Shown: piece by piece, positions 16,786 to 23,884 of the stretch | How the letters are laid out: each line of letters begins with the position of its first letter | Position numbering within the stretch: the stretch's first letter is position 1 | Assembly (NCBI RefSeq): GCF_019599265.1 | Contig: NZ_JAHZTC010000031.1 | Location: 1-32,354, forward strand | DNA from: Pontibacter sp. HSC-14F20 | GTDB lineage: Bacteria; Bacteroidota; Bacteroidia; Cytophagales; Hymenobacteraceae | DNA: 32,354 nt | Direction: 5' to 3' | Notes under the pieces: generated by a model | Told to the model about the DNA's origin: nothing | Database searches by the model: none | Seen by the model: the letters and a program-made list of their open reading frames with translations, nothing else | Program-made: the position numbers and the translations under genes

Positions 16786-16816
16786 GTTACAAACGAGTTA
16801 CAAACTGGTTACAAAT
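16786..16816. repeat. Predicted integrase arm-type sites, right end
   Basis: GTTACAAAC at 16786-16794, GTTACAAAC at 16797-16805 and GTTACAAAT at 16808-16816 are spaced exactly 11 bp apart, one helical turn. The last two match the left-end pair over 20 bases. They lie between the integrase start and its att site. Confidence 0.65.
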
Positions 16817-16865
16817 AACATCAAAACAAGGGAAAAAGCGGGGTGTATTAGGGAAAGGCTATAAA

Positions 16866-16906
16866 AGCAAAAACCCGCTTAGAATGCATCTAAGCGGGTT
16901 TTTCTT
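16866..16906 (-). terminator. Terminator downstream of tRNA-Leu (element-supplied)
   Basis: AAACCCGCTTAGA pairs with TCTAAGCGGGTTT (16871-16901) around a five-base loop. Both sides end in A/T runs, so it can work in both directions. It would end tRNA-Leu transcripts and also shield the integrase region. Confidence 0.8.
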
Positions 16907-16936
16907 AACATTTGGTTATCCAAATATAGTAAGTTC

Positions 16937-16949
16937 AGTACCAGGAGCG
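16937..16949. repeat. Right attachment site within tRNA-Leu 3' end
   Basis: AGTACCAGGAGCG, identical to 7546-7558. It covers the 3' acceptor strand, the discriminator base and two bases beyond the tRNA. Confidence 0.75.
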
Positions 16950-17022
16950 GGAATCGAACCCGCACGAGCTTGCGCTCACAAGATTTTAAGTCTTGCGTGT
17001 CTACCAGTTCCACCATCCCGGC
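16939..17022 (-). tRNA. tRNA-Leu(TAA)
   Basis: 84-nt class II tRNA on the minus strand. The acceptor stem GCCGGGA pairs with TCCTGGT (two G-U pairs), the D arm is GGTGGAACTGGTAGACAC-like, the anticodon stem-loop is around ACTTAAAAT with anticodon TAA, and there is a long variable arm (GAGCGCAAGCTC) and a T arm GCGGGTTCGATTCCCGC. CCA is not encoded. Its 3' end is the attachment site of the integrative element. Leader hairpin material (17024-17045) lies right before its 5' end. Confidence 0.95.
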
Positions 17023-17055
17023 GCCTTCCGAAACGTTTTTCGGAGGGGTGACTTT

Positions 17056-17091
17056 AAAAAACAAAGACGTTGCTTATCACAACGTCTTTGT
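17056..17091 (-). terminator. Perfect 12-bp hairpin between the two tRNA genes
   Basis: ACAAAGACGTTG (17061-17072) pairs perfectly with CAACGTCTTTGT (17080-17091) around a 7-nt loop, followed on the minus strand by TTTTT. It lies 8 bases after the end of tRNA-Gly and should terminate or attenuate its transcript before tRNA-Leu. Confidence 0.75.
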
Positions 17092-17099
17092 CATTCTTG

Positions 17100-17172
17100 A
17101 GCGGGAGACGAGGTTCGAACTCGCGACCTCGACCTTGGCAAGGTCGCGCTCTACCAACTGAGCTACTCCCGC
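17100..17172 (-). tRNA. tRNA-Gly(GCC)
   Basis: 73-nt cloverleaf on the minus strand. Acceptor stem GCGGGAG pairs with CTCCCGC, discriminator T. The D arm contains AGCTCAGTTGGTAGAGC, the anticodon loop TTGCCAA gives anticodon GCC, and the T arm contains GTTCGAAC. CCA is not encoded. Confidence 0.96.
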
Positions 17173-17339
17173 TTTTAGTCATTCCCTAAACCCCCTTAGC
17201 GATTTAGTGATACAAAGATATAGACAAAATTTCAGAAGTCAAGAGGCAGCACTAAAATTTTCCGCCAGTTTTTCTTTTTACACTGATTTTCAGCGAGAAA
17301 ATTTTCACAAAATCTTTAGTTACTGTCCGGCTATACCTG

Positions 17340-19970
17340 TTAGCGCACCATTTCGCCTTTGTCTTTCAACAATAATTTGAGCTCGTTGAGTTTCAAAAGG
17401 GCCTCTACAGGTGTTATAGTATTAATATCGAGCTGCTCCATGAGCTCTTTCACACGCTGCAATTGCGGGTCCTGCAGCTCGAACATGCTCAGTTGGTAGT
17501 TATTCTTGGGAGCCGACTTCATCCGCTGCTTCGGTGCATGCTCCGACACCTTCTCTTTTTCAAGGTGATGCATAATCTCGTCGGCACGCAATACCACGCT
17601 GTTGGGCATACCTGCCATTTGGGCCACATGTATACCGAAGCTGTGCTCGCTCCCGCCTTCTACCAGTTTGCGCATAAAGAGTATCTTGCCACCCGCCTCT
17701 TTTACCGACACATTAAAATTCTTCACACGAGGAAAATCTTCGGCCAGTTGGTTGAGTTCGTGGTAGTGCGTGGCGAAAAGCGTCTTGGCCCTGAATTTCG
17801 GGTGGTTGTGCAGGTGCTCCACAATGGCCCAGGCAATCGAAATGCCATCGTAGGTACTTGTACCGCGCCCGATCTCGTCCATCAGCACCAGACTGCGGTC
17901 CGAGAGGTTGTTCAGAATGCTGGCCGTCTCGGTCATCTCCACCATAAAGGTCGATTCACCTTTCGAAAGGTTATCCGAAGCACCCACACGGGTAAATATC
18001 TTGTCGATGATACCGATGCGGGCTGCCTCGGCCGGCACGAAACAGCCGATCTGCGCCATCAGCACGATCAGGGCCGTCTGGCGGAGCAAAGCACTTTTAC
18101 CGGCCATGTTCGGACCCGTAATGATGATAACCTGCTGCTCTTCGTTGTCAAGGTAAATATCGTTGGGCACGTACTCCTCTCCCAGCGGCAGTTGCTTCTC
18201 AATCACCGGGTGGCGGCCTTTCTTAATATCCAGCACATGGCTATCGCATACCTCAGGCTTCACGTAGTTACCGGCCACCGCTATACCTGCAAAGGCGCTC
18301 AGGCAGTCGATCACGGCAATGACTTTAGCATTCTGCTGAATCTGCCCCACATAGTCCATGGCTTGCAGCACCAGCTCGTTAAATAACCCGAACTCAATAG
18401 TATAAATGCGCTCCTCTGCGTTTAGGATCTTCTCTTCGTAAGTCTTTAGTTCTTCCGTGATGTAGCGCTCGGCATTTACCAGGGTCTGTTTGCGAATCCA
18501 GCTGGCAGGCACTTTGTCTTTGTGCGCGTGCGTTACTTCCAGATAGTAACCAAATACCTTATTATAAGCAATCTTGAGGGAGCTGATACCTGTGTTGCGT
18601 ACCTCCCGCTGCTGCAGTTGGGCCAGGTAATCCTTGCCCGAGAACGCAATTTGGCGCAGCTCGTCCAGTTCCTCGCTCACGCCGTCGTTGATCATATTGC
18701 CCTGGTTGGTGAGCATCGGGGCGTCGGGCTTCAGGATGTTCTTTATCTCTTCGCGCAGGCCATCGCAAGGCGCTAACTGATCAGCCAATTTTACAAGTGC
18801 GGGTATACCGCTGGCAGCCAGCATTTTTTTGATCGGTTGAATCGCATCCAAAGCTTTTGCCAACTGCATCAGTTCCCGTGGGTTCACGCGCCGCACAGCT
18901 ACTTTGGAGATCAGTCGCTCGAGGTCGTTGATTTGTTTGAGATGCAGGTATAGCTCGTCTAGCAGCTCGGTATGCTGGGTCAGGGCCTCTACCGTGTCGA
19001 GGCGGCGCTTGATCTGCACCACGTCCTTCAGCGGCAGCACTACCCACTTTTTGAGCAGGCGGGCACCCATCGGGGTAGTAGTCTGGTCGAGGATCTGAAT
19101 CAGCGGCACACCATCCTGGTTTTGAGGGTAAACCAACTCGAGGTTGCGCACTGTAAAGCGGTCGAGCCATACGTACTTGTCTTCCTCTAGTCGTGAGATG
19201 GTCGCGATGTGGCTGATTTCGTGGTGATGCGTCTCGGAGAGGTAATGAAGGATGGCACCTGCTGATGTGATCGCCTCCTGCATCCCTTCTATACCAAAGC
19301 CCTTGAGGGAAGTCGTGCTAAAATGCCGCGTCAATGACTCGTAAGCGAAGTCATAGCTGAATACCCACTCTTCCAGCGCATAAAAGCGGAAGTCGGGGCC
19401 ATAGCTCTGGAAAAAGGTTTCTTTCTCGCGCTTGCAAAACAGCACCTCCGCCGGCGCCAGACTCTGCAGCAATTTGCCCACATAGTTCTTGTCGCCCTGT
19501 GCCGTGATGAATTCGCCAGTCGAGATATCCAGAAAGGAAACACCAGCTTCGGTCTTACCAAAATGCACAGCCGCCAGGTAGTTGTTGCTGCGACGTTCCA
19601 GCACTTGGTCATTAAAGGAGACGCCCGGTGTTACCAGTTCGGTTACGCCCCGCTTCACAATACCTTTCACCGATTTCGGGTCCTCGAGCTGGTCGCAGAT
19701 GGCCACACGCTCACCGGCACGCACCAGTTTGGGCAGGTAGGTGTCGAGGGAGTGGTGCGGGAAACCGGCCAATGCTGTCTCAGAGCTTGAGCCAGCGCCA
19801 CGCTTGGTTAGCACGATGTCCAATATCTTACTGGCCCTTACGGCATCTTCGCCAAAGGTTTCGTAAAAGTCCCCTACCCTGAATAGCAGCAGCGCTCCCG
19901 GATGCTTCGCCTTTATGGCGTTGTATTGTTTCATCAGTGGGGTTACTGTGCCGTTGTCTCCTCCTTTCAT
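17340..19970 (-). CDS. mutS: DNA mismatch repair protein MutS
   Basis: Recognises mispairs and small loops and starts methyl-independent mismatch repair with MutL. I choose the ATG at 19970 (876 aa, the usual length), because 'GTVTPLMKQYNAIKAKHPGALLLFRVGDFYETF' then falls at residues 7-39 with the mismatch-reading Phe35 and Glu37 in place. The frame stays open upstream to 20147, but those 59 codons run into a REP-like palindrome and a dispersed repeat and do not resemble MutS. The ATPase domain has Walker A GPNMAGKS (about 617-625), 'STFMVEMTE', Walker B 'LVLMDEIGRGTSTYDG' and the switch 'FATHYHEL'. The C-terminus has the dimerisation helix-turn-helix region. It is monocistronic. Confidence 0.96.
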   Translation of the reverse strand: MKGGDNGTVTPLMKQYNAIKAKHPGALLLFRVGDFYETFGEDAVRASKILDIVLTKRGAGSSSETALAGFPHHSLDTYLPKLVRAGERVAICDQLEDPKSVKGIVKRGVTELVTPGVSFNDQVLERRSNNYLAAVHFGKTEAGVSFLDISTGEFITAQGDKNYVGKLLQSLAPAEVLFCKREKETFFQSYGPDFRFYALEEWVFSYDFAYESLTRHFSTTSLKGFGIEGMQEAITSAGAILHYLSETHHHEISHIATISRLEEDKYVWLDRFTVRNLELVYPQNQDGVPLIQILDQTTTPMGARLLKKWVVLPLKDVVQIKRRLDTVEALTQHTELLDELYLHLKQINDLERLISKVAVRRVNPRELMQLAKALDAIQPIKKMLAASGIPALVKLADQLAPCDGLREEIKNILKPDAPMLTNQGNMINDGVSEELDELRQIAFSGKDYLAQLQQREVRNTGISSLKIAYNKVFGYYLEVTHAHKDKVPASWIRKQTLVNAERYITEELKTYEEKILNAEERIYTIEFGLFNELVLQAMDYVGQIQQNAKVIAVIDCLSAFAGIAVAGNYVKPEVCDSHVLDIKKGRHPVIEKQLPLGEEYVPNDIYLDNEEQQVIIITGPNMAGKSALLRQTALIVLMAQIGCFVPAEAARIGIIDKIFTRVGASDNLSKGESTFMVEMTETASILNNLSDRSLVLMDEIGRGTSTYDGISIAWAIVEHLHNHPKFRAKTLFATHYHELNQLAEDFPRVKNFNVSVKEAGGKILFMRKLVEGGSEHSFGIHVAQMAGMPNSVVLRADEIMHHLEKEKVSEHAPKQRMKSAPKNNYQLSMFELQDPQLQRVKELMEQLDINTITPVEALLKLNELKLLLKDKGEMVR

Positions 19971-20028
19971 ACTTGTGTATCTTTGTTGGGAAATAGATTC
20001 CCGGTTAATCTTAACTGTGTTTTGTATG

Positions 20029-20050
20029 GCGCGAGCGTCCGCGCTCGTGT
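20029..20050. repeat. REP-like GC-rich palindrome
   Basis: GCGAGCG (20031-20037) and CGCTCG (20042-20047) form a short GC-rich hairpin with a four-base loop, extended by G-T and C-G pairs. It lies 60 bases upstream of mutS and resembles repetitive extragenic palindromes. Whether it is repeated elsewhere cannot be told from this window. Confidence 0.4.
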
Positions 20051-20120
20051 CTACTATGGTGGGTCCTCTGGCCCAGGTATAGGTATAGCTACCTATCTTG
20101 CTTTCAGCTTCGCCTGTGCA

Positions 20121-20382
20121 GCGGGCACTCACTTTTTGTCTTGCCAAAAAAATCGAGGGCCCCTACCCCCAGTAAGCAAAAAAGTCAAGACCCTTTTAAA
20201 TTCGCTGACCGCTCAGACACAAAATCGTCACTTATGCACCGGGCTAAGGCTATCTGCTTTGTAGCCAGCGTGCGAGTTAGTCTTGCTATACCTGCCAGTG
20301 GTATTTGCTGTGAAGCTATACCTATAAAACTGGTAGTAGCTGAACTTCCCTTCGAAGGGGCAGGGGGATGTTAATCGTGCAC
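20121..20382 (+). repeat. Dispersed repeat, copy A
   Basis: About 262 bp sharing blocks with the reverse complement of 30802-31092. Shared blocks include GCGGGC, ACTTTTTGTCTTG, TCGAGGGCCCCTACCCCC-like, CAAAAAAGTCAAGACCCT, CAGCGTGCGAG, TCTTGCTATACCTGCCAGTG (20281-20300), GAAGCTATACCT, TTGGTAGTAGC-like and GGGGGATGTTAAT.GTGCAC. The order of two inner blocks differs between copies. Confidence 0.75.
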
Positions 20383-20385
20383 ATG

Positions 20386-20420
20386 AATCCTGTCAATCCT
20401 GTAAATCCCTAAATCCTGAT
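20386..20420. repeat. Short tandem repeat AATCCTGtn
   Basis: Four units of 8-9 bases (AATCCTGTC, AATCCTGTA, AATCCCTA, AATCCTGAT) lie directly upstream of the methyltransferase promoter box. Confidence 0.5.
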
Positions 20421-20439
20421 TCAGACAGTCCTTTCTTTG

Positions 20440-20447
20440 TACCTTTG
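20440..20447 (+). promoter_or_regulatory. Bacteroidota -7 promoter box for the RNA methyltransferase gene
   Basis: TACCTTTG, an exact TAnnTTTG match, 26 bases before the start codon at 20474. A consensus -33 TTTG is not obvious. Confidence 0.55.
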
Positions 20448-20473
20448 CCCCAATACCCATTACCAATAATCCA

Positions 20474-21004
20474 ATGCGAAAACTCTCCATGGACGACCTC
20501 AACCGCGACTCGGTTGAAGAATTCAAAAATAAGAAAAAAATACCGTTAGTCTTGGTGCTCGACAATGTGCGCAGTCTCAACAATGTGGGCTCTGTTTTCC
20601 GTACCGCCGATGCCTTTATGGTAAGTAAGGTATACCTGTGCGGCATCACCGGCACCCCACCCCACCGCGACATCGAGAAAACAGCGCTTGGCGCCACGGA
20701 GTCGGTGGAATGGGAGCATGTGCCCGATACGTTGGAACTGGTGAAGCAACTTAAAGAACAAGGGTATCAGATTGGCTCGGTGGAACAGGCGGAGAATAGC
20801 GTGAAGCTTAACAAGTTTATACCTGAACCGGAACAGAACTACGCACTGGTGCTGGGCAACGAGGTGTTCGGCGTGGAGCAGGAGGTCATTAACCACTCTG
20901 ATTTTGTGTTGGAGATTCCCCAGTTCGGCACCAAGCACTCCCTCAACATCTCAGTGGCCACGGGCGTGGTAGTTTGGGATTTTCTGAGCAAAATCATCCG
21001 CTAA
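20474..21004 (+). CDS. TrmH/SpoU-family RNA methyltransferase
   Basis: 176-aa SPOUT-class enzyme that would 2'-O-methylate a tRNA or rRNA ribose with S-adenosylmethionine. The three SpoU motifs are clear: 'NVRSLNNVGSVFRTADAF' (about 35-52), 'LVLGNEVFGVEQE' (about 126-138) and 'IPQFGTKHSLNISVATGVVVWDFL' (near the C-terminus), which together form the trefoil-knot cofactor site. The target nucleotide cannot be deduced. A promoter box lies 26 bases upstream and a hairpin about 115 bases downstream. Confidence 0.9.
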   Translation: MRKLSMDDLNRDSVEEFKNKKKIPLVLVLDNVRSLNNVGSVFRTADAFMVSKVYLCGITGTPPHRDIEKTALGATESVEWEHVPDTLELVKQLKEQGYQIGSVEQAENSVKLNKFIPEPEQNYALVLGNEVFGVEQEVINHSDFVLEIPQFGTKHSLNISVATGVVVWDFLSKIIR

Positions 21005-21116
21005 TCAATTGATACTGAAGCTTTTTTCGTTTATCGGCTACATTTATCAGAATTTTTAAACGCTCCGATTAAACCTTTGCCGCCGCAGTTTGTCCTACCT
21101 ACGGCTAAAAGTTGAG

Positions 21117-21160
21117 CCGGGGGAAACCGCTTACAGTGGCGTCCCCCGGTATTTTCTTTT
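21117..21160 (+). terminator. GC-rich hairpin with T-rich tail
   Basis: CCGGGGG (21117-21123) pairs with CCCCCGG (21143-21149), followed by TATTTTCTTTTC. It is most likely the terminator of the methyltransferase gene. An AACCTTTG near-match to a -7 box at about 21072-21079 leaves open that it lies in the leader of the next gene. Confidence 0.6.
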
Positions 21161-21235
21161 CACCCCTGCCCTGTCTGCTGCTTCCACACTCTGAGGCAAC
21201 AAAAGCACCTTCTTGCATTACCCGTATAAGAAATT

Positions 21236-23713
21236 ATGAAAATCATTACGTTACCGTTACCCCTCGTTCTTTTTCTACTGCTTATCTCCAACACCGCGCT
21301 ACTGGCTCAAGAAGCCGCTACCCAAGGAAGGATTTCCGGTACGGTGCAGGACCAGGAGACCAAGGCACCGCTCGGCTTTGCCAATGTGGTATTGCTCACT
21401 GCCCTTGATTCCAGCCTGGTAACCGGCGCCACTTCCGACATAGAAGGAAAATTCGAGCTGACCCGTGTGCCACAGGGGCGCTTTATTCTGCGTGTTTCAT
21501 CGGTGGGCTATCCTACTAAGTTTATACCTAACATCTCTGTTTCGGCGGCCAACAACAACCTGCAGCTAGGCGCTATATCTGTGCGTGGCAGCGCCACCCA
21601 GCTAAAAGAAGTGCAGATTGTGACAGAACGCCCCATCGTAGCTTTCGAACTGGACAAACGGGTGGTGAACGTGAGCCAGGACATCAACGCCGAAAGCGGC
21701 TCAGTGGCCGAGGTGATGCAGAACCTTCCTTCGGTGACTGTTGACGTGGACGGCAATGTGAGCATGCGCGGCAGCTCCAATGTGACCATACTTGTAGACG
21801 GCAAACGCTCCGCCCTCTCCAACCTCACCCTCGACCAGATTCCTGCTAACCTGATTGAGAGCATCGAATTAATTACGAATCCCTCATCCAAGTATAACCC
21901 GGAAGGAACATCCGGCATCATCAACCTGGTGCTGAAGAAGGAGAAAAAGCCTGGTTTCAATGGCTCTGCGTCCATCACGGCAGGTACTTACGACAACTAC
22001 AACACCTCGCTTAATCTAAACTACCGCTACTATAAGTGGTCTCTGAACTCTGGTTACGACTTCAGGCAGCGCACCCGGCCGGGAGAGAGCAATAGCTTTA
22101 CGACCAACTATCACATCAACGACCTGGGGCAGCAGGACAGCACCAGCTATCGCCTGCAGGAAGGCACACGCAACAGCAAAGACATTTCGCACAGTTTCCG
22201 GTTGGGAGCCGATTATTACCTCACGCCCCGCCATACCTTGTCGGCATCTGGTATTTACCGCTTTGGCAAAGACACCGGGTATAACAACATCTTCTATCGT
22301 TTCGAAGATGAGAACCGCCAGCTGGTGAACACTCGCACACGCGAAACTGATGAGGAGGAAAACGAAAAGGCTGTGGATGTGACGCTGGGCTATCGACAGA
22401 CCTTCGAGAAAAAGGGACAGGAACTGACGGCCGATATTGTCTACAACACCAACATTGACGACGAAGTGGCGCTATACAACGAGCGGAGTGGCCTGCAAGG
22501 CAGCTTTCCGGAGATGCAGCAGACATTAGTGGACGATGCTAACCGGGAAATAGTCGCCAAAGCCGATTACGTGCACCCTATTTCGGAGAACAGCCGTTTC
22601 GAGGCCGGTTTCCGCAGCTCCTTTGAGCGACTGGACGAAGATTCACGCTTCTTTAACCGGAACAACGAAACCGGTGACCTGGTGTACAGTACCGACCAGA
22701 GCAATCATTTCGTTTTCGACCAGAACATCTACTCTGTTTACTCCAACTACAGCAACAAGTATAAGTCCATCAGTTACCAGGTGGGGCTGCGCGCCGAGCA
22801 GACTGTGACCAAAACAGACCTACGCACCGAAAACAAAAAGAGCGAAAACGACTATTTCAGCCTCTTCCCGACGTTTTTCATCACTAAAGACTTCAACCCG
22901 GACAACAAAGTACAGTTCAGCTACAGCCGCCGCATCAACAGGCCACGCAGCCGTTTCCTGAACCCGTTTGTGGACCGCTCGGACCGCTTCAGTGTGCACT
23001 ATGGCAACCCTGAACTCAAGCCGGAGTTTGTTAACTCGCTGGAGTTGGGCTACCTGAGATATTGGGGCGATGCCTCCATCAACGCCACGGTCTTTTACCG
23101 CCATACCTTGGATGAGATAGAGCGTTTCCGGATGGGGACTCTGGTGGTAGTTGGCAACGACACTATACCTGCCACCGAGACTACTTTCCTGAACATCTCC
23201 GACAACAAAGCCTATGGGGCAGAACTCGGCTTTAATTACCCTGCTACGAACTGGTGGCGCATCAACGGCAGCATCTCCGGCTTCCGGACGCAGCTCAACA
23301 CCACTCAAGGTGACACTGAACTGAGCAACACGCAATTCAGCTGGAGCTCGAAGGTGAACTCGACTTTCACGGTGTGGGAAGATTTGAACATCCAGCTATC
23401 TGGTTTCTACCGCGCCCCGACAGCCGACATTCAGGGCCGCATGGAGCAGATGTTCAGCGCTGACCTAGCCATGAAAAAAGATGTGCTCAAAAAGAACGCT
23501 ACCATCTCGCTCCGGGTGTCGGATGTCTTCAACACGCGGCAATTCAACTTCCTGAGTTTTGGACCTGAGTTCAGAACCGAGAGCGAGAACCGCCGTCAGA
23601 GCCGCATCATATACCTGGGCTTCACCTACCGCCTCAACAGCGAAGGCAATAACCGCGAACGCCGCCGACCAAACGAACAAAACGGCGGGGACGACGAGGG
23701 TTTTGACAACTAA
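21236..23713 (+). CDS. TonB-dependent receptor with CarboxypepD_reg-like domain (OMP_b-brl_3 type)
   Basis: 825-aa outer-membrane protein. A Sec signal peptide (about residues 1-25, ending near 'LLAQEA') is followed by a carboxypeptidase-regulatory-like beta-sandwich (about 32-115, 'GRISGTVQDQETKAPLGFANVVLL...GKFELTRVPQGRFILRVSSVGY'). Next comes a TonB plug domain ('VAEVMQNLPSVTVDVDGNVSMRGSSNVTILVDGKR', about 160-200), then a barrel of alternating amphipathic strands. It lacks an adjacent SusD gene, so it belongs to the stand-alone receptor group. The ligand is unknown. The C-terminus is an Arg/Asn/Asp-rich tail ('NNRERRRPNEQNGGDDEGFDN') after the last strand, unusual for barrels that end in an aromatic residue. 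Confidence 0.92.
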   Translation: MKIITLPLPLVLFLLLISNTALLAQEAATQGRISGTVQDQETKAPLGFANVVLLTALDSSLVTGATSDIEGKFELTRVPQGRFILRVSSVGYPTKFIPNISVSAANNNLQLGAISVRGSATQLKEVQIVTERPIVAFELDKRVVNVSQDINAESGSVAEVMQNLPSVTVDVDGNVSMRGSSNVTILVDGKRSALSNLTLDQIPANLIESIELITNPSSKYNPEGTSGIINLVLKKEKKPGFNGSASITAGTYDNYNTSLNLNYRYYKWSLNSGYDFRQRTRPGESNSFTTNYHINDLGQQDSTSYRLQEGTRNSKDISHSFRLGADYYLTPRHTLSASGIYRFGKDTGYNNIFYRFEDENRQLVNTRTRETDEEENEKAVDVTLGYRQTFEKKGQELTADIVYNTNIDDEVALYNERSGLQGSFPEMQQTLVDDANREIVAKADYVHPISENSRFEAGFRSSFERLDEDSRFFNRNNETGDLVYSTDQSNHFVFDQNIYSVYSNYSNKYKSISYQVGLRAEQTVTKTDLRTENKKSENDYFSLFPTFFITKDFNPDNKVQFSYSRRINRPRSRFLNPFVDRSDRFSVHYGNPELKPEFVNSLELGYLRYWGDASINATVFYRHTLDEIERFRMGTLVVVGNDTIPATETTFLNISDNKAYGAELGFNYPATNWWRINGSISGFRTQLNTTQGDTELSNTQFSWSSKVNSTFTVWEDLNIQLSGFYRAPTADIQGRMEQMFSADLAMKKDVLKKNATISLRVSDVFNTRQFNFLSFGPEFRTESENRRQSRIIYLGFTYRLNSEGNNRERRRPNEQNGGDDEGFDN

Positions 23714-23738
23714 GCCACATTGAAACTGACAAAAAGAG

Positions 23739-23765
23739 GCCGGGGAGAAATCTCCGGCTTTTTTA
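23739..23765 (+). terminator. Terminator of the TonB-dependent receptor gene
   Basis: An 8-bp stem (GCCGGGGA 23739-23746 with TCTCCGGC 23751-23758, one G-T pair) with a GAAA tetraloop is followed by six T. It lies 26 bases after the receptor stop codon. Confidence 0.9.
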
Positions 23766-23884
23766 TTTGGCTGCCAGTCTCCTAGTCATTCATTACCGTT
23801 TTTGCCATTTCGACGAAAGGACAGACGGAGGATAGCTTTATACCTGGCTTCTGCGTATTTTATGCCGGAACCAAACCTATACTT

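Larger units (their letters stand above)
7546..16949. mobile_element. Integrative element in tRNA-Leu(TAA), about 9.4 kb
   Basis: Bounded by a 13-bp direct repeat of the tRNA-Leu 3' end. The right copy is part of the intact tRNA. Contents from the tRNA inward are a tyrosine integrase, a 366-aa partner, an Xis-like HTH protein, a 177-aa unknown, a phage/plasmid-type replication protein, a 194-aa unknown, a 100-aa unknown, then an MBOAT/SGNH cargo pair. GTTACAAA arm-type sites lie just inside both ends. All genes point the same way (minus). No relaxase, coupling ATPase, capsid or packaging gene is visible, so it is not a self-sufficient ICE or prophage. A replicating integrative plasmid, mobilizable element or phage satellite would all fit. 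The AGGTATA heptamer is sparse here (about 6 in 9.4 kb, versus about 53 in the other 23 kb), consistent with foreign origin. Confidence 0.78.
19971..20473. other. Non-coding, repeat-rich region between mutS and the RNA methyltransferase gene
   Basis: 503 bases holding a REP-like palindrome (20029-20049), two overlapping AGGTATA heptamers (20075-20087), copy A of a dispersed repeat (20121-20382), a short AATCCTG tandem repeat (20386-20420) and a promoter box (20440-20447). The open frames here follow the repeat and are not credible genes. Confidence 0.6.

Noticed and set aside
6254..16949. Known anti-phage defence island (CRISPR, restriction-modification, toxin-antitoxin)
   Set aside because: No regular spacer-repeat array, Cas, methyltransferase, nuclease or toxin-antitoxin signature is visible. 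The TcmP-like gene alone does not make a defence system.
17463..18386. 307-aa + strand open frame antisense to mutS
   Set aside because: Lies wholly within the MutS ATPase and core region; His-rich, low-sense composition typical of a shadow frame.
19978..19985. TATCTTTG on the + strand, an exact TAnnTTTG box
   Set aside because: It points away from mutS with no gene behind it until 20474, which has its own closer box; probably chance.
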